Shown: positions 7,205-16,700 of the stretch, in pieces
Layout of the letters: each line of letters starts with the position of its first letter
Position numbering within the stretch: the stretch's first letter is position 1
DNA from: JAAAOZ01 sp964496595
GTDB taxonomy: Bacteria; Chloroflexota; Anaerolineae; B4-G1; SLSP01
Direction of reading: 5' to 3'
DNA length: 32,285 bases
Assembly (NCBI GenBank): GCA_964496595.1
Contig: CAZCAI010000034.1
Coordinates: forward strand, 1 to 32,285
Made by a program: the position numbers and the translations under genes
Notes under the pieces: generated by a model
What the model was told of the DNA's origin: nothing
Seen by the model: only the letters and a program-made list of their open reading frames with translations
Databases searched by the model: none

Positions 7205-7232
7205 TTGATTGCATTGGGGCTTGCGATATAAT
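7205..7232 (+). promoter_or_regulatory. Candidate sigma70 promoter for the kinase operon
   Basis: TTGATT (7205-7210) and TATAAT (7227-7232) are separated by 16 bases. A transcript from here would have a leader of about 145 bases that includes palindromic copy 2. Confidence 0.6.
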
Positions 7233-7283
7233 TTATGAGGCTGTGGATGATGAGTCCGCAACGAGAAATAAAATTATCTAATT

Positions 7284-7356
7284 CTTGTGAAGGTGGCGCC
7301 GGTGACCGCAAACAGTTCACCATCTGTTTACCGCAGCTCCTGTGAACCTTCGCAAG
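7284..7356. repeat. Palindromic element, copy 2
   Basis: Arms CTTGTGAAGGT (7284-7294) and ACCTTCGCAAG (7346-7356) pair with one G-T wobble. The interior is shorter than in copy 1 but shares its core words. It lies in the predicted leader of the kinase operon. Confidence 0.65.
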
Positions 7357-7385
7357 GCTAACTGAGAAAGCTTGGGGCGTAGCTT

Positions 7386-9851
7386 ATGAATGCATCGAGT
7401 AACAGCGATAATGAAAAGAGCAAAGTTCTTTATATCGATGACACCCCCTCGGCCCGGAAGCTGGTAGAGCGCTTGCTTTCCCGCCGCTACGAGTTTTACG
7501 AGGCGGTGGAGGGGTTGTCGGGCATCGATAAGGCCGTCGAGGTGGAGCCGGATCTTATTCTGGTGGATCTGCATATGCCCCACTTCAGCGGCTACGAGGT
7601 CGCGACGCGGGTTAAGGAGCTGCTACCGGACGTGCCGGTCGTGGCGCTCACCGCCGACATCAGCGAGCACGTGCGCGAGCGCGCCCTAGCCTCCGGTTGC
7701 ATCGGCTATATCTCCAAGCCCATCGATCCCGATATGTTCGAGGCTCAAGTATCGGGGTTTTTAGGCGGCGAGCGCGAGGAACTGGAGGACGATAGCTATC
7801 GCGAGGAGTATCAGCAGACCCTGGTCTCGCGCCTGGAGGAGAAGGTCCGCGAGTTGACCCAGGCTTTGCAGCGCAACGCCGAACTGAACGAGCGTTATCT
7901 GCGTTTGCTGGAGGATGCGCAACGCCGGGCGCGCCTGTTGGAGGCGGGTGCGCGGGCCGGGCAGGGCATCACGTCCATTCTCGATCTGGACGATCTTCTC
8001 CAATCCACTGTGGAGATCATCGGCAAGGAGTTTGGTTTCTACTACGTGGGCGTCTTTCTCGTCGATGAGTCCGGCGAGTGGGCCGAGTTGCGCGCCGGGA
8101 TGGGGGAGCCGGGTCGGAAGATGGTGGCCGAAGGGCACAAGCTCAAGGTTGGCGGCCTTTCGATGATCGGCGCCGCGACCGCCCGGCAGCGCGCCATCAT
8201 CACCAAGGATGTGAAGGAAGAGGCGGTGCATTTTAAGAACCCTTACCTGCCCCTGACACGCTCGGAGATGGCATTGCCGCTGATCTTAGGCGACGAGGTC
8301 ATCGGCGCCTTGACCGTCCAGAGCGTCGAGGAGGACGCCTTCAACGACGACGACATCTGGGCGCTGCAAGCGATGGTCGATCAGTTGGCGACTGCGATTC
8401 AAAACGCGCGTTTGTACGAAGAGAACGAGCGGCTATTGGGCCAGGCGGAGCGCCGGACGCGCTTGTTGGAGGCCGCCGCCGAGGTTGGACGGGGCGTCAC
8501 CTCGATTCTGGAGCTGGATGGGCTGCTCAACAAGACCGTGGACATCATCTGTGATGCCTACGGCTTCTACTACGCCGGCGTCTTCTTAGTCGATGAGGAT
8601 GGCGAGGGCAGCGATGGCCGGTGGGCCGTGTTGGCGGCCGGGCACGGCGAAGCCGGCGAGAAGATGGTGAAAGCCGGCCACAAGCTCAAGGTGGGCGGCC
8701 TTTCGATGATCGGCACCTCGATTGCGGAGCGCAAGGCCCTGATCGCCTTGGACGTCGGTGAAGAGCCGGTGCATTTCAAGAACCCTCACCTGCCCCTGAC
8801 GCGCTCGGAGATGGCGCTCCCGCTGGTTCTGGGCGGGCAAGTGATCGGCGCGCTGACTGTGCAGAGTGTCGAGGAGGCCGCGTTCAGCGATGAGGACATC
8901 ACCTCGTTGCAGACGATGGCCGATCAGCTCGGCATCGCCATCGACAACGCGCGCCTGCTGGCGGATCTCAAAGAGGCGCACGGGGAGTTGGTGCGCACCA
9001 AGACCTTTGAGGCCATCGCAACCGCCACCGGCGAGGCCATTCACTGGGTGGGCAACAAAGCGGCCCCCATTCCCGGCAGCGTCGCCCGCGTCACGGAGGA
9101 TGTGGTCAAATATCTGATTATGGCGAACGCCGTAGTGGAGCATTTGCCCGCAGCTCAGCGATCGGATAAATTCGCCAAAATGCTTGAGGTGGCGTTGCAG
9201 GATATGGCCGGCCCGGTCGATGTCGCCGCCCTGCGCGCGGATCTGGAGCGCTTCGACTTTCGGCGCTTGCGTCGCATGCTGAGCATCGAATCCATCTTGG
9301 AGGATTTGGACATCATCGATAAAAGCGCCCGGTCGATCCTAAATATCAAAGAAGACCTTATCGGCCCGGCGCGCCAGAAACACGTCGAGCCGCTCCACCT
9401 CCCCGAATTGCTCTCCCAGACGCTCAGATCTATGGGGCTTGATCCTGATATCCTCGTCACGATCTTTGAGGATGATGTCCGTCCCGTGCTGGGAGATCGC
9501 CGTCAATTGGATCGGGTCTTCATCAACTTGATTAAGAACGCGATGGAGGCGATGCATCAAACGCCGGAGGATGAAAAACAACTCACCGTTCGCGTCCGTA
9601 TGTCCGATGATGGCAAATTTGTGATCACAGAAATTGAAGATGTCGGAGAGGGCATCCCGCCGGATAAAATTGACAAAATCTGGGTCGCGTTCTACACTAC
9701 CAAAGGGGATCGCGGCGGAACCGGCCTGGGATTGGCCGCCTGCGCCAAGATCATCGATCAATTGGGCGGGAAAATCACGGTGGAGAGCGAGGTGGGCAAG
9801 GGCACGACCTTCAGCGTGTGGTTGCCTACGACAGGCGAATGGCCCGCCTGA
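7386..9851 (+). CDS. Hybrid sensor histidine kinase: REC-GAF-GAF-DHp-HATPase
   Basis: An 821-residue cytoplasmic kinase with no membrane segment. Residues 12-130 are a receiver domain with Asp61 in LILVDLHMP. A coiled segment at about 135-185 leads to two GAF domains at about 185-345 and 350-525, both carrying HFKNP-x-LPLTRSEMALPL. The dimerisation domain has the non-standard H-box AIHWVGNKAAP with candidate phospho-acceptor His553, followed by a long helical insert. The ATPase domain at about 700-818 shows the N-box FINLIKNAMEA, G1 motif EDVGEGIP and G2 motif GTGLGLA. A promoter-like pair lies about 150 bases upstream. It is followed by a lone receiver gene and a related kinase, forming a phosphorelay operon. 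The input signal is unknown; GAF domains often bind small ligands or haem. Confidence 0.92.
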   Translation: MNASSNSDNEKSKVLYIDDTPSARKLVERLLSRRYEFYEAVEGLSGIDKAVEVEPDLILVDLHMPHFSGYEVATRVKELLPDVPVVALTADISEHVRERALASGCIGYISKPIDPDMFEAQVSGFLGGEREELEDDSYREEYQQTLVSRLEEKVRELTQALQRNAELNERYLRLLEDAQRRARLLEAGARAGQGITSILDLDDLLQSTVEIIGKEFGFYYVGVFLVDESGEWAELRAGMGEPGRKMVAEGHKLKVGGLSMIGAATARQRAIITKDVKEEAVHFKNPYLPLTRSEMALPLILGDEVIGALTVQSVEEDAFNDDDIWALQAMVDQLATAIQNARLYEENERLLGQAERRTRLLEAAAEVGRGVTSILELDGLLNKTVDIICDAYGFYYAGVFLVDEDGEGSDGRWAVLAAGHGEAGEKMVKAGHKLKVGGLSMIGTSIAERKALIALDVGEEPVHFKNPHLPLTRSEMALPLVLGGQVIGALTVQSVEEAAFSDEDITSLQTMADQLGIAIDNARLLADLKEAHGELVRTKTFEAIATATGEAIHWVGNKAAPIPGSVARVTEDVVKYLIMANAVVEHLPAAQRSDKFAKMLEVALQDMAGPVDVAALRADLERFDFRRLRRMLSIESILEDLDIIDKSARSILNIKEDLIGPARQKHVEPLHLPELLSQTLRSMGLDPDILVTIFEDDVRPVLGDRRQLDRVFINLIKNAMEAMHQTPEDEKQLTVRVRMSDDGKFVITEIEDVGEGIPPDKIDKIWVAFYTTKGDRGGTGLGLAACAKIIDQLGGKITVESEVGKGTTFSVWLPTTGEWPA

Positions 9852-9903
9852 AGTTCGTCACGGATTGCACTGATCTTATAAAGAGAGATAGGAGAAAAAC
9901 ACT

Positions 9904-10302
9904 ATGGAAGACACTCGAGTTTTGTTGGTAGATGATGAGCCGTTGGTTCGGCGCAGCATGGAAAAGACATTATTCCGGGCCGGCTTTGATGTCGAGAGCG
10001 CCAAAGATGTCAATGAGGGCTACGAGCTGTTGAAAGAGGCTCAGGCGGATGACATGCCTTTCGATGTCGCGTTGCTGGACTTAAATATGCCTAATTTTGA
10101 AGGCGAAGAAGATCCCAATGCCGGATTGAAGCTGTTGAGCAAACTGTTGGATCTGGACCCAGGGCTTGCGGTGGTGGTTCTCACGGCTTTTGACGAGGTG
10201 ACGCGCGCTAAGGAGGCCATTTCTCGTGGGGCGCGGGCTTACTTTGTCAAAGGTCGCGAGGCTGGCTTAATAGAATTGATCAAAGACATTTTGAGTGAGT
10301 AA
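9904..10302 (+). CDS. Single-domain response regulator (REC)
   Basis: A 132-residue stand-alone receiver domain. The acidic pocket is LLVDDEP, the phospho-acceptor is Asp59 in VALLDLNMP, the Thr position is in VVVLTAFDE, and the Lys is in YFVKGRE. The loop after the active Asp is several residues longer than usual (NFEGEEDPNAGLKLL). With no output domain, it most likely shuttles phosphate between the flanking kinases or acts by protein contact. GGAGAAAAACACT precedes the ATG. The following kinase starts 21 bases after its stop. Confidence 0.92.
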   Translation: MEDTRVLLVDDEPLVRRSMEKTLFRAGFDVESAKDVNEGYELLKEAQADDMPFDVALLDLNMPNFEGEEDPNAGLKLLSKLLDLDPGLAVVVLTAFDEVTRAKEAISRGARAYFVKGREAGLIELIKDILSE

Positions 10303-10323
10303 TCTTTAAGAGGAGCCTATACC

Positions 10324-12453
10324 ATGGATGAAAAAGTTACGCTGGCCGAGCGCCGCGCGTCCCTGCTCCAGGCGGGAGCGCAGGTGAGTCGGAATATCAT
10401 TTCGATCTTGGATTTGGATGAGTTATTGCAAAAGACCGTCGACCTAATCTGCAAGGAGTTCAATTTCTACTACGCCGGCGTCTTCCTGATCGATGAGACG
10501 GGCGAGTGGGCGGTCTTGGAGTCGGGGCACGGCGACGCCGGGCGGGCGATGCTCGAAGAGGGGCACCGTCTCAAGGTCGGCGGCCTGTCGATGATCGGCG
10601 CGTCGACCAGCCGCAAGAAGGCGTTGATCGCGCTGGACGTGGGCGAGGAGCCGGTGCACTTCAAGAATCCGCATCTGCCCTTAACGCGCTCCGAGATGGC
10701 GCTGCCCCTGGTCGTCAACGACGAGGCCATCGGCGCGCTGACCGTGCAGAGTATTGAGGAAGCTGCTTTCTCCGAGGATGACATCACGGCGTTGCAGGCG
10801 ATGGCCGATCAGTTGGCTATCGCCATCGCCAACGCGCGGCTCTACACCCGCTACGGCGCGGTGGTGGAGCAAGCGCGGCGGCGCGCGCGCCTGTTGGAGG
10901 CCGCCGCCGAGGTCGGGCGGGATGTGACCTCGATTTTGGATCTGGACAGGCTGCTGAATCGCACCGTCGATGTTATCTGCGATGCTTACGGCTTCTACTA
11001 CGCCGGCGTCTTCCTGCTGGATGACGAGAGGGAGTGGGCTGTGCTCCGTGCCGGCCACGGTGAGGCGGGCCAGGAGATGTTGGCGGCCGATCACAGGTTG
11101 CGGGTGGGGGGGCTGTCGATGATCGGCACCTCGATTGCGGAGCGCAAGGCGCGCATTGCCTTGGACGTCGGAGAGGAGGCCGTGCACTTTAAGAACCCTC
11201 ATCTGCCGCTCACCCGCTCCGAGATGGCGTTGCCCCTGGTGGTTGGTGAAGATGTCATCGGCGCGGTCACTGTCCAGAGCACCGAGGAAGCGGCCTTCAG
11301 CAGCGAGGACATCAGCTCCTTGCAGGCGATGGCCGATCAATTGGCCGTGGCGCTGCGCAACGCCCAGCTCCTGCAGGAGTTGGAGGAGGCGCACGCCGAG
11401 TTGGTCCGCACTAAGACCTACGAGGCTATCGCGTCGGCGACCACCGAGGCGATTCACTGGATTGGCAACAAGGCGCTGCCCATCACCGTCAGTGTGCAGC
11501 GGATGAAGGAAGATCTGGCGGCGGTGGATATCCCTGAAGAGATTCACGACTCGATGCGTGAGGATCTGACGCTGATTGATGATAGTGCGCGTTTGATCGT
11601 CGATGTCAAAGAGCACCTGATCGGGCCGGCGCGGGAGCACAAACCCGCCCCAACGATGATTGCGGATGTCGTCAAAGATGCCGCTGTCGAGATGGACATC
11701 TCCGACGAGATCATCAACTTCAGCGTGCCCTCGCAGCTGCTGCTGGCGATTGCGGATCCCGTCCAGTTGATCCGCGCCTTCCGCTACGTGTTGCAGAACG
11801 CGGTCGAGGCGACGGAGGAGGTGGAGAATCCGCGCATCGAGGTCGAGCTGGCGCCGGTGGAACACCAGGGCACGCTCTACGTTCGCACCCGCATCGTGGA
11901 TAATGGCCCCGGCATCCCAGAGGGGCAGATGGATAAGATCTGGGCGGCCTTCTACACCACCAAGGGCGTCAAGCACGCGGGATTGGGACTTTCTGCCTGT
12001 CTGCAAATCCTCAAGCAAATTGATGGGCAGATCATCGCGGATAATCGTCCCGAGGGTGGGGCGATCCTTGACATTCTTATCCCCGTCTTCACCGGTAAGG
12101 ATAAGCCGGCGACTTTCCCCATGGCTAAATCGATTCTCTTGGTCGATGATGAGGACCCATGGAGCAACTTCGTCGAGGATGTGTTGATGAAGGCGGGCAA
12201 TACTGTGGCGCGCGTCTCCGGCGGGCAGGCCGATTTCGGCGTCTTCGATATGATCCTGGTAGATGATATTCTCGAGGATGCGGACAGCACAGATGTGATT
12301 AAGAAGATTTCCAAGAGCGGGATGGGCAAGAAGACCCTTGTCGTCTCGTCCGATCTGCGCGTGGAACGCACGACGGAGATCATTCGCTACGGCGTGATGG
12401 ATATGTTCGTGAAACCGTACACAAAGGCGGGGTTGGCGCGTCTTCTAAGCTAA
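10324..12453 (+). CDS. Hybrid sensor histidine kinase: GAF-GAF-DHp-HATPase-REC
   Basis: A 709-residue cytoplasmic kinase, a close paralogue of the one two genes upstream but without the N-terminal receiver. The two GAF domains cover about 10-175 and 185-350 and repeat the GLSMIG and HFKNPHLPLTRSEMALPLV motifs. The H-box is AIHWIGNKALP with candidate His378. The ATPase domain shows RYVLQNAVEA, DNGPGIPE and HAGLGLS. From Met600 a compact receiver of about 110 residues follows: LLVDDEDPW, Asp647 in MILVDDIL, VVSSD and FVKPY. The region between its second strand and the Asp is short, as if helix 2 were mostly lost. GAGGAGCC lies before the ATG, and a strong terminator follows the stop. Confidence 0.92.
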   Translation: MDEKVTLAERRASLLQAGAQVSRNIISILDLDELLQKTVDLICKEFNFYYAGVFLIDETGEWAVLESGHGDAGRAMLEEGHRLKVGGLSMIGASTSRKKALIALDVGEEPVHFKNPHLPLTRSEMALPLVVNDEAIGALTVQSIEEAAFSEDDITALQAMADQLAIAIANARLYTRYGAVVEQARRRARLLEAAAEVGRDVTSILDLDRLLNRTVDVICDAYGFYYAGVFLLDDEREWAVLRAGHGEAGQEMLAADHRLRVGGLSMIGTSIAERKARIALDVGEEAVHFKNPHLPLTRSEMALPLVVGEDVIGAVTVQSTEEAAFSSEDISSLQAMADQLAVALRNAQLLQELEEAHAELVRTKTYEAIASATTEAIHWIGNKALPITVSVQRMKEDLAAVDIPEEIHDSMREDLTLIDDSARLIVDVKEHLIGPAREHKPAPTMIADVVKDAAVEMDISDEIINFSVPSQLLLAIADPVQLIRAFRYVLQNAVEATEEVENPRIEVELAPVEHQGTLYVRTRIVDNGPGIPEGQMDKIWAAFYTTKGVKHAGLGLSACLQILKQIDGQIIADNRPEGGAILDILIPVFTGKDKPATFPMAKSILLVDDEDPWSNFVEDVLMKAGNTVARVSGGQADFGVFDMILVDDILEDADSTDVIKKISKSGMGKKTLVVSSDLRVERTTEIIRYGVMDMFVKPYTKAGLARLLS

Positions 12454-12473
12454 CGCGATCCTCAAAACATTTA

Positions 12474-12515
12474 GGCCAGGGCTTCTTTCTTAGAAAGAAG
12501 CCCTGGCCCTTTTAA
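12474..12515. terminator. Strong hairpin terminator, probably bidirectional
   Basis: Arms of 17 bases, GGCCAGGGCTTCTTTCT and its exact complement, lie at 12474-12490 and 12492-12508, followed by CTTTTAATT. It ends the kinase operon and lies 64 bases beyond the stop of the convergent adenosine deaminase gene. Confidence 0.88.
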
Positions 12516-12571
12516 TTGGTGATACTTCTCAGGTTGCTCCGCTTGGATCGTTAGATCCAAGCAGTTAAGCT

Positions 12572-13705
12572 TTAGTAATCCGCATCGAAAATCTCGATGG
12601 CGTCGGGGAAGGGGGCCAGCCACTCGCGGAAACTATCGCGGAGCCAATTCTGCTCCTCCGGCGGGAGGAAGGCCGCATCCACAGCGTGCCGCAGCGCGCG
12701 ATAGGCGAACTTTCTCTTCAGGCCGATGGCTGTGATCGCCGTCACATATTCGTTGGAGAGCGTCGTGGCGCTGACGCTGGGATCGTCGGTGTTGAGTGTT
12801 ACCCGCAACCGCAGATTGAAGAGGTCGATGAGGGGATGTTGTTTGAGGCCGCGAACGACGCCGGTGTGAATGTTGCTGGTGGGGCAGACCTCCAGCGCAA
12901 TCTCGTTTTCGTAGACCATCCGTACGACGTCTGAGTTTTCCACGGCCCGGATGCCGTGCCCGATGCGGCGCGCGCCCAAGCAGGTGACCGCTTCGTGGAC
13001 GCTGCGCGCGCCGACGGCCTCGCCCGCGTGCGCCGTGATATTCAGTCCCGCCTCGCGTGCTCGTCGGAACTGCTCGGTGAAGAGGTGCGCCGGGTAATTA
13101 ACCTCATCCCCGGCCAGATCTATGCCGCGCACCAGCGGCCCAAAGCGATCAATGGCGATATCGACGATCTCGTTGGCCGTGCGCATCGGTTCCTCGCGCC
13201 CAATTTGGAGGATCAGGCATGTGCGGATGCCCTGTTTGCTCTCCTGAGCCTGGGCTGTCGCCTCCTCAACCCAGGCGACTACTTCATGTAGCGGAAAGTT
13301 TTGGATCCTCGCGAGGGCCACCGGATTGAAGCGTAGCTCCAAATACTTGATGTTATCCGATGCGGCATCAAAGATCGCCTCGCGCGTAATGCGCTGGACG
13401 GCCTCTTTTGAGGTGTAGAAACGCCGCAACAGTTGAAATTTTTCCAAAAATCTGTGGAAATCTGGGACATCTTCGGTCATCTGGACATAAGGACGCAGTT
13501 GTTCGATATCGTAGCTGGGAAGATCTATCCCATGTTCCAGAGCGATATCGGCCAGGGTATTCAGGCGCAGCGATCCTTCGACATGCCGGTGTAAATCTAT
13601 TTTAGGAAGCTCCAGCGCCCACTCTCTTAAACTCTTTCCCCACGTGTGTTCCTGGTGGTGATGTGTTGTCGTCTTTATCGTAGCCTCTCTTAAGTTATTG
13701 GTCAT
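12572..13705 (-). CDS. add: Adenosine deaminase
   Basis: A 377-residue metal-dependent adenosine deaminase (adenosine to inosine; purine salvage, cytoplasm). Zinc and catalytic motifs are all visible: KIDLHRHVEGS (His39 and His41), ITAHAGEA, RIGHGIRA, EVCPTSN and LNTDDPSVS. There is an N-terminal extension of about 30 residues with a His run (THHHQEH) before the catalytic barrel. The ATG lies 5 bases after the stop of the five-GAF kinase gene, with GAAGGGG as ribosome site inside that gene's end. The two genes are therefore probably co-transcribed. Some family members prefer other adenine compounds, but the motif set fits adenosine. Confidence 0.93.
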   Translation of the reverse strand: MTNNLREATIKTTTHHHQEHTWGKSLREWALELPKIDLHRHVEGSLRLNTLADIALEHGIDLPSYDIEQLRPYVQMTEDVPDFHRFLEKFQLLRRFYTSKEAVQRITREAIFDAASDNIKYLELRFNPVALARIQNFPLHEVVAWVEEATAQAQESKQGIRTCLILQIGREEPMRTANEIVDIAIDRFGPLVRGIDLAGDEVNYPAHLFTEQFRRAREAGLNITAHAGEAVGARSVHEAVTCLGARRIGHGIRAVENSDVVRMVYENEIALEVCPTSNIHTGVVRGLKQHPLIDLFNLRLRVTLNTDDPSVSATTLSNEYVTAITAIGLKRKFAYRALRHAVDAAFLPPEEQNWLRDSFREWLAPFPDAIEIFDADY

Positions 13706-13710
13706 GATGG

Positions 13711-16700
13711 TTATGCCCCTTCATTGGATGGCGTATAGCGGGGAAGAAGGATATGGAAAGTGCTTCCCTTGCCCACTTTACTTTCGGCCCAGATCTCGCC
13801 CTTATGCACTTTCACAATGCGTTGCGCGACGGCCAGGCCCAGCCCGAGTCCGCCGAATTTTCGCGTCGCGGAGCCGTCGATCTGATAGAATGTTTCAAAG
13901 ATCTTTTCGAGTTCGTCTTCGGGAATACCGATGCCTTCATCCCGGCAAATGATGTGGATGGATTCTCCATCTAGGAAGGCATCGAGTGTGATGGCGCCGC
14001 CCTCGGGACTAAACTTAATGGCGTTATCTAAAATATTATAACAGAGTTGCTGAATCTTTTCCGGGTCTGCCCATATTTTAAGACGTTTATCCGCTGAGGG
14101 CAAGCGGAAGGTGTGGGGAAGGCAAGCGGCTCGCCTTTTTTCCAGCAGTGCGATGACGCTCTGTAATAGCGGCGTGAACTCGAAGGCCCGATGATGGAGC
14201 GTGCGGCGATCTATGGCCTGTAACGAGATGATTTCGTTCACGATGTGGATGATATCTTCTGTTTTTCGCGTCACGATGGTCAAGCTATCCCGCTGGTCAG
14301 CGTTTATTGGCCCCATATTGCCTTCGTTCAGTAACTCGATGTAGCCTTTGATAAAGGTGAGCGGTGTGCGCAATTCGTGTGAGACATTTTGGATGATTTG
14401 GTCTTTGAGATCGGAGAGGTCTTTGAGCTGGGCGTAGGCATCGTTGAGCCGCCGATTGCGCGATTCGAGGTCGTTGTAAAGCGTTTCCGTCTCGTGTAAT
14501 TGCTGGCGCACCTGTTCGTACAGCGTGACATTATTCAACGTCACGGCCAGAAGGTGGGCTACAGTGGTGAGGAAGTTCTCGTCACCCGTCTCATAGGTGC
14601 GGCGCCGCCCCTCAATATGGAGTGCGCCAATCAAGCGATCTCCGATCATCATTGGGACGGCTACTTCGGCGTGGGGGACATCGCTGTAAGCGTTTTGCCC
14701 GGGGATGTGATAGAGGCGCCCATCCTCGGCTGCCCATCCGACTAACCCTTCGCCCACCGGGATCGCCACAGGCGGCTCTGCGGGGGAATTTTGCATCAAA
14801 ACGAGTCTTTCCGAGGCGGCATCCCAGCGGTAGATCTCGGCATTAGCCCAGTCCAGCATTGTGCGCAGCGCTGCGGTCGCTTTCTCGGCGATCTCATCAG
14901 GCGAGGTCAGCGTTCGTGTCTTGAGCGCGATTTCATAGAGCAGTGAAAGTTCCTGCACCTGTTGTTGGCTCTCCTCGTAAAGTTGGGCCTTGCTCAGCGC
15001 CACGGAGGCCAGTTGCGTTAGCAGATGGAAAGTTTGCTGATCCGCCTCGGTGAGCGTGGTTGGTTCTTGAAATTGGATCACCAGTAAGCCCTGCACTGCG
15101 CCCCAATCGCTCAGGGGACAGACCAAGATATTGCCCACTACCTCCGATTGCGTCCAGCATTGACCGGGGACGCCCTGAAGTTGACCTACCCAGAGAGTCT
15201 CGCGCAGCGTCAGCGCTTCCTCACACAAGGGGATCAGATCCCCATCGCCCAAGGGGTGAGTGTAACCTTGTCCCCGCCTGGCTATCTGCTTGTGGTGCGT
15301 CTGGATCTGTTCCTTTTGAACGGGATATAAAATCACGGTATCTGCTTCCATCACATCCAAAAAGGGCCGCACAATAGTCTGTGCAATGGTTTTTGTGTCG
15401 TGCGCGCTCAGGAGTGGGAGGATGATGTCCTGAATTGCCGCCATCTCTGCGATGCGGCGTTTCATCTGCCCGTAGAGTTGCCCATTTTCGATGACGATGC
15501 CCAGGTGAGAGGCCAAAGTATTCAGCGTCTGCACTGTGTTACTGTCGAAGGCGCCGGCCTCGACGCTAAAAATATCCAACACGCCGATGACGTGGTGGCG
15601 GTGGAGGATCGGGAGGGCCATCTCGGATCGGATCTCCGCCCGCACCCAGGGCGGGGCCATACAGCGTTCATCCTCGGAGATGCGATTGGAGAGCATCGGG
15701 CGCTGCTGTCGCTGCGCTTGCACGGCTAGCCCCGCCTGGGTGACAGCGCCGGGGAAAACCGGCTCGCCCCCGCTGGAAGCCTGGAGCGTCAACGGGTTGT
15801 GAAGATAGAGCGAGACATTGTAGAAGCCGAAGCCCTGTTGGATCATACGGACGACATCGTTGAGAAGCATCTCGTCGTGGATCTGTTCCTCGGCTGTCCG
15901 GCTGATGTGGTTGACGAGCGCGAGATGATGAGCCTTGAGGCGCTCCTGTCTGTACAAGCGCAGCCGATCCAAGGCCAGGGAGGCTTGTTCGGCCAGCAGC
16001 GAGAGTGAGTTGCGGATTTGTTCCTCTAAATCGGGCGGGTGATTGTAGCCCAGCAAGAGCACGCCGTTACAAGATTGATGCTTCATCGGGATGGCTAGCG
16101 CGTAGGTGATCGCCGGATCTAAAAATTGCTCGTTGCCGGGTTCAAAGTTCGCGGTGATGAGGCGTTTTTCCTCTACCGCCGCGCGTAAGATCGGCGTCCG
16201 ATGGGGCGCTGCGCAAAGCGGCCGGCGGGCGCCATCCCGGCGTCGCGTCAGACCGAAGGTCAGGTAGTCCTGCTCTACATCGTAGAGATCGACCTCGCAG
16301 ACAGCGGCATCCGCCAGATCGAGCGCGGCGAGGGCCAGGTGTTCCAACAGGGTGAGGAGATCGGTGGTGTTAGTCATCTGCATAATTGTATCGCGCAGAA
16401 TGTTTAACTCGTGGGCGCGCCGCTGTTCGCGGGCGAGGAGCGCTTCCGCTTCGCGCCGCCGGGCTTGTTCGCGCTCATAGAGTTGCGCATTGTGGAGAGC
16501 GACGCCAACTTGATCGGCGATGGCGACTAACAGAGAGATCTCACCCTCCAAAAATTGACGGGGCTGATAGCTCATCACGCTGAGTAGGCCCAGGACCGCA
16601 TTGCGGGCGCGCAGAGGCGCCATCACCATCGCCTTGACCGGCTCATCCCGGAAGGCCTGAACGGCGATGCGCTCATCCTTGGTGACATCCGCCGTGACGA

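Larger units (their letters stand above)
6878..7385. other. 508-base intergenic region with repeats and a promoter
   Basis: No gene is supported here. It holds a small GGCGC-tatt-GCGCC hairpin near 6917-6931, two related palindromic elements (7041-7136 and 7284-7356), and a strong promoter-like pair between them at 7205-7232. The remaining bases show nothing I can assign. Confidence 0.6.

Noticed and set aside
10681..12018. 445-codon open frame on the minus strand across the second kinase
   Set aside because: It lies entirely opposite a gene with clear kinase domains; its translation is His-, Asp- and Arg-rich with no motif and has no ribosome site. It is a by-product of GC-rich codon use.
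12121..12453. Internal ATG (Met600) as a separate receiver gene
   Set aside because: The frame is continuous with the kinase and no purine-rich ribosome site precedes the ATG, so it is treated as a fused domain.
12541..12562. GCTTGGATC-gtta-GATCCAAGC hairpin as the add terminator
   Set aside because: It is a perfect small hairpin 10 bases after the add stop, but on the minus strand it is followed by GGAGCAACC with no T-run. The stronger hairpin at 12474-12508 is the better candidate.
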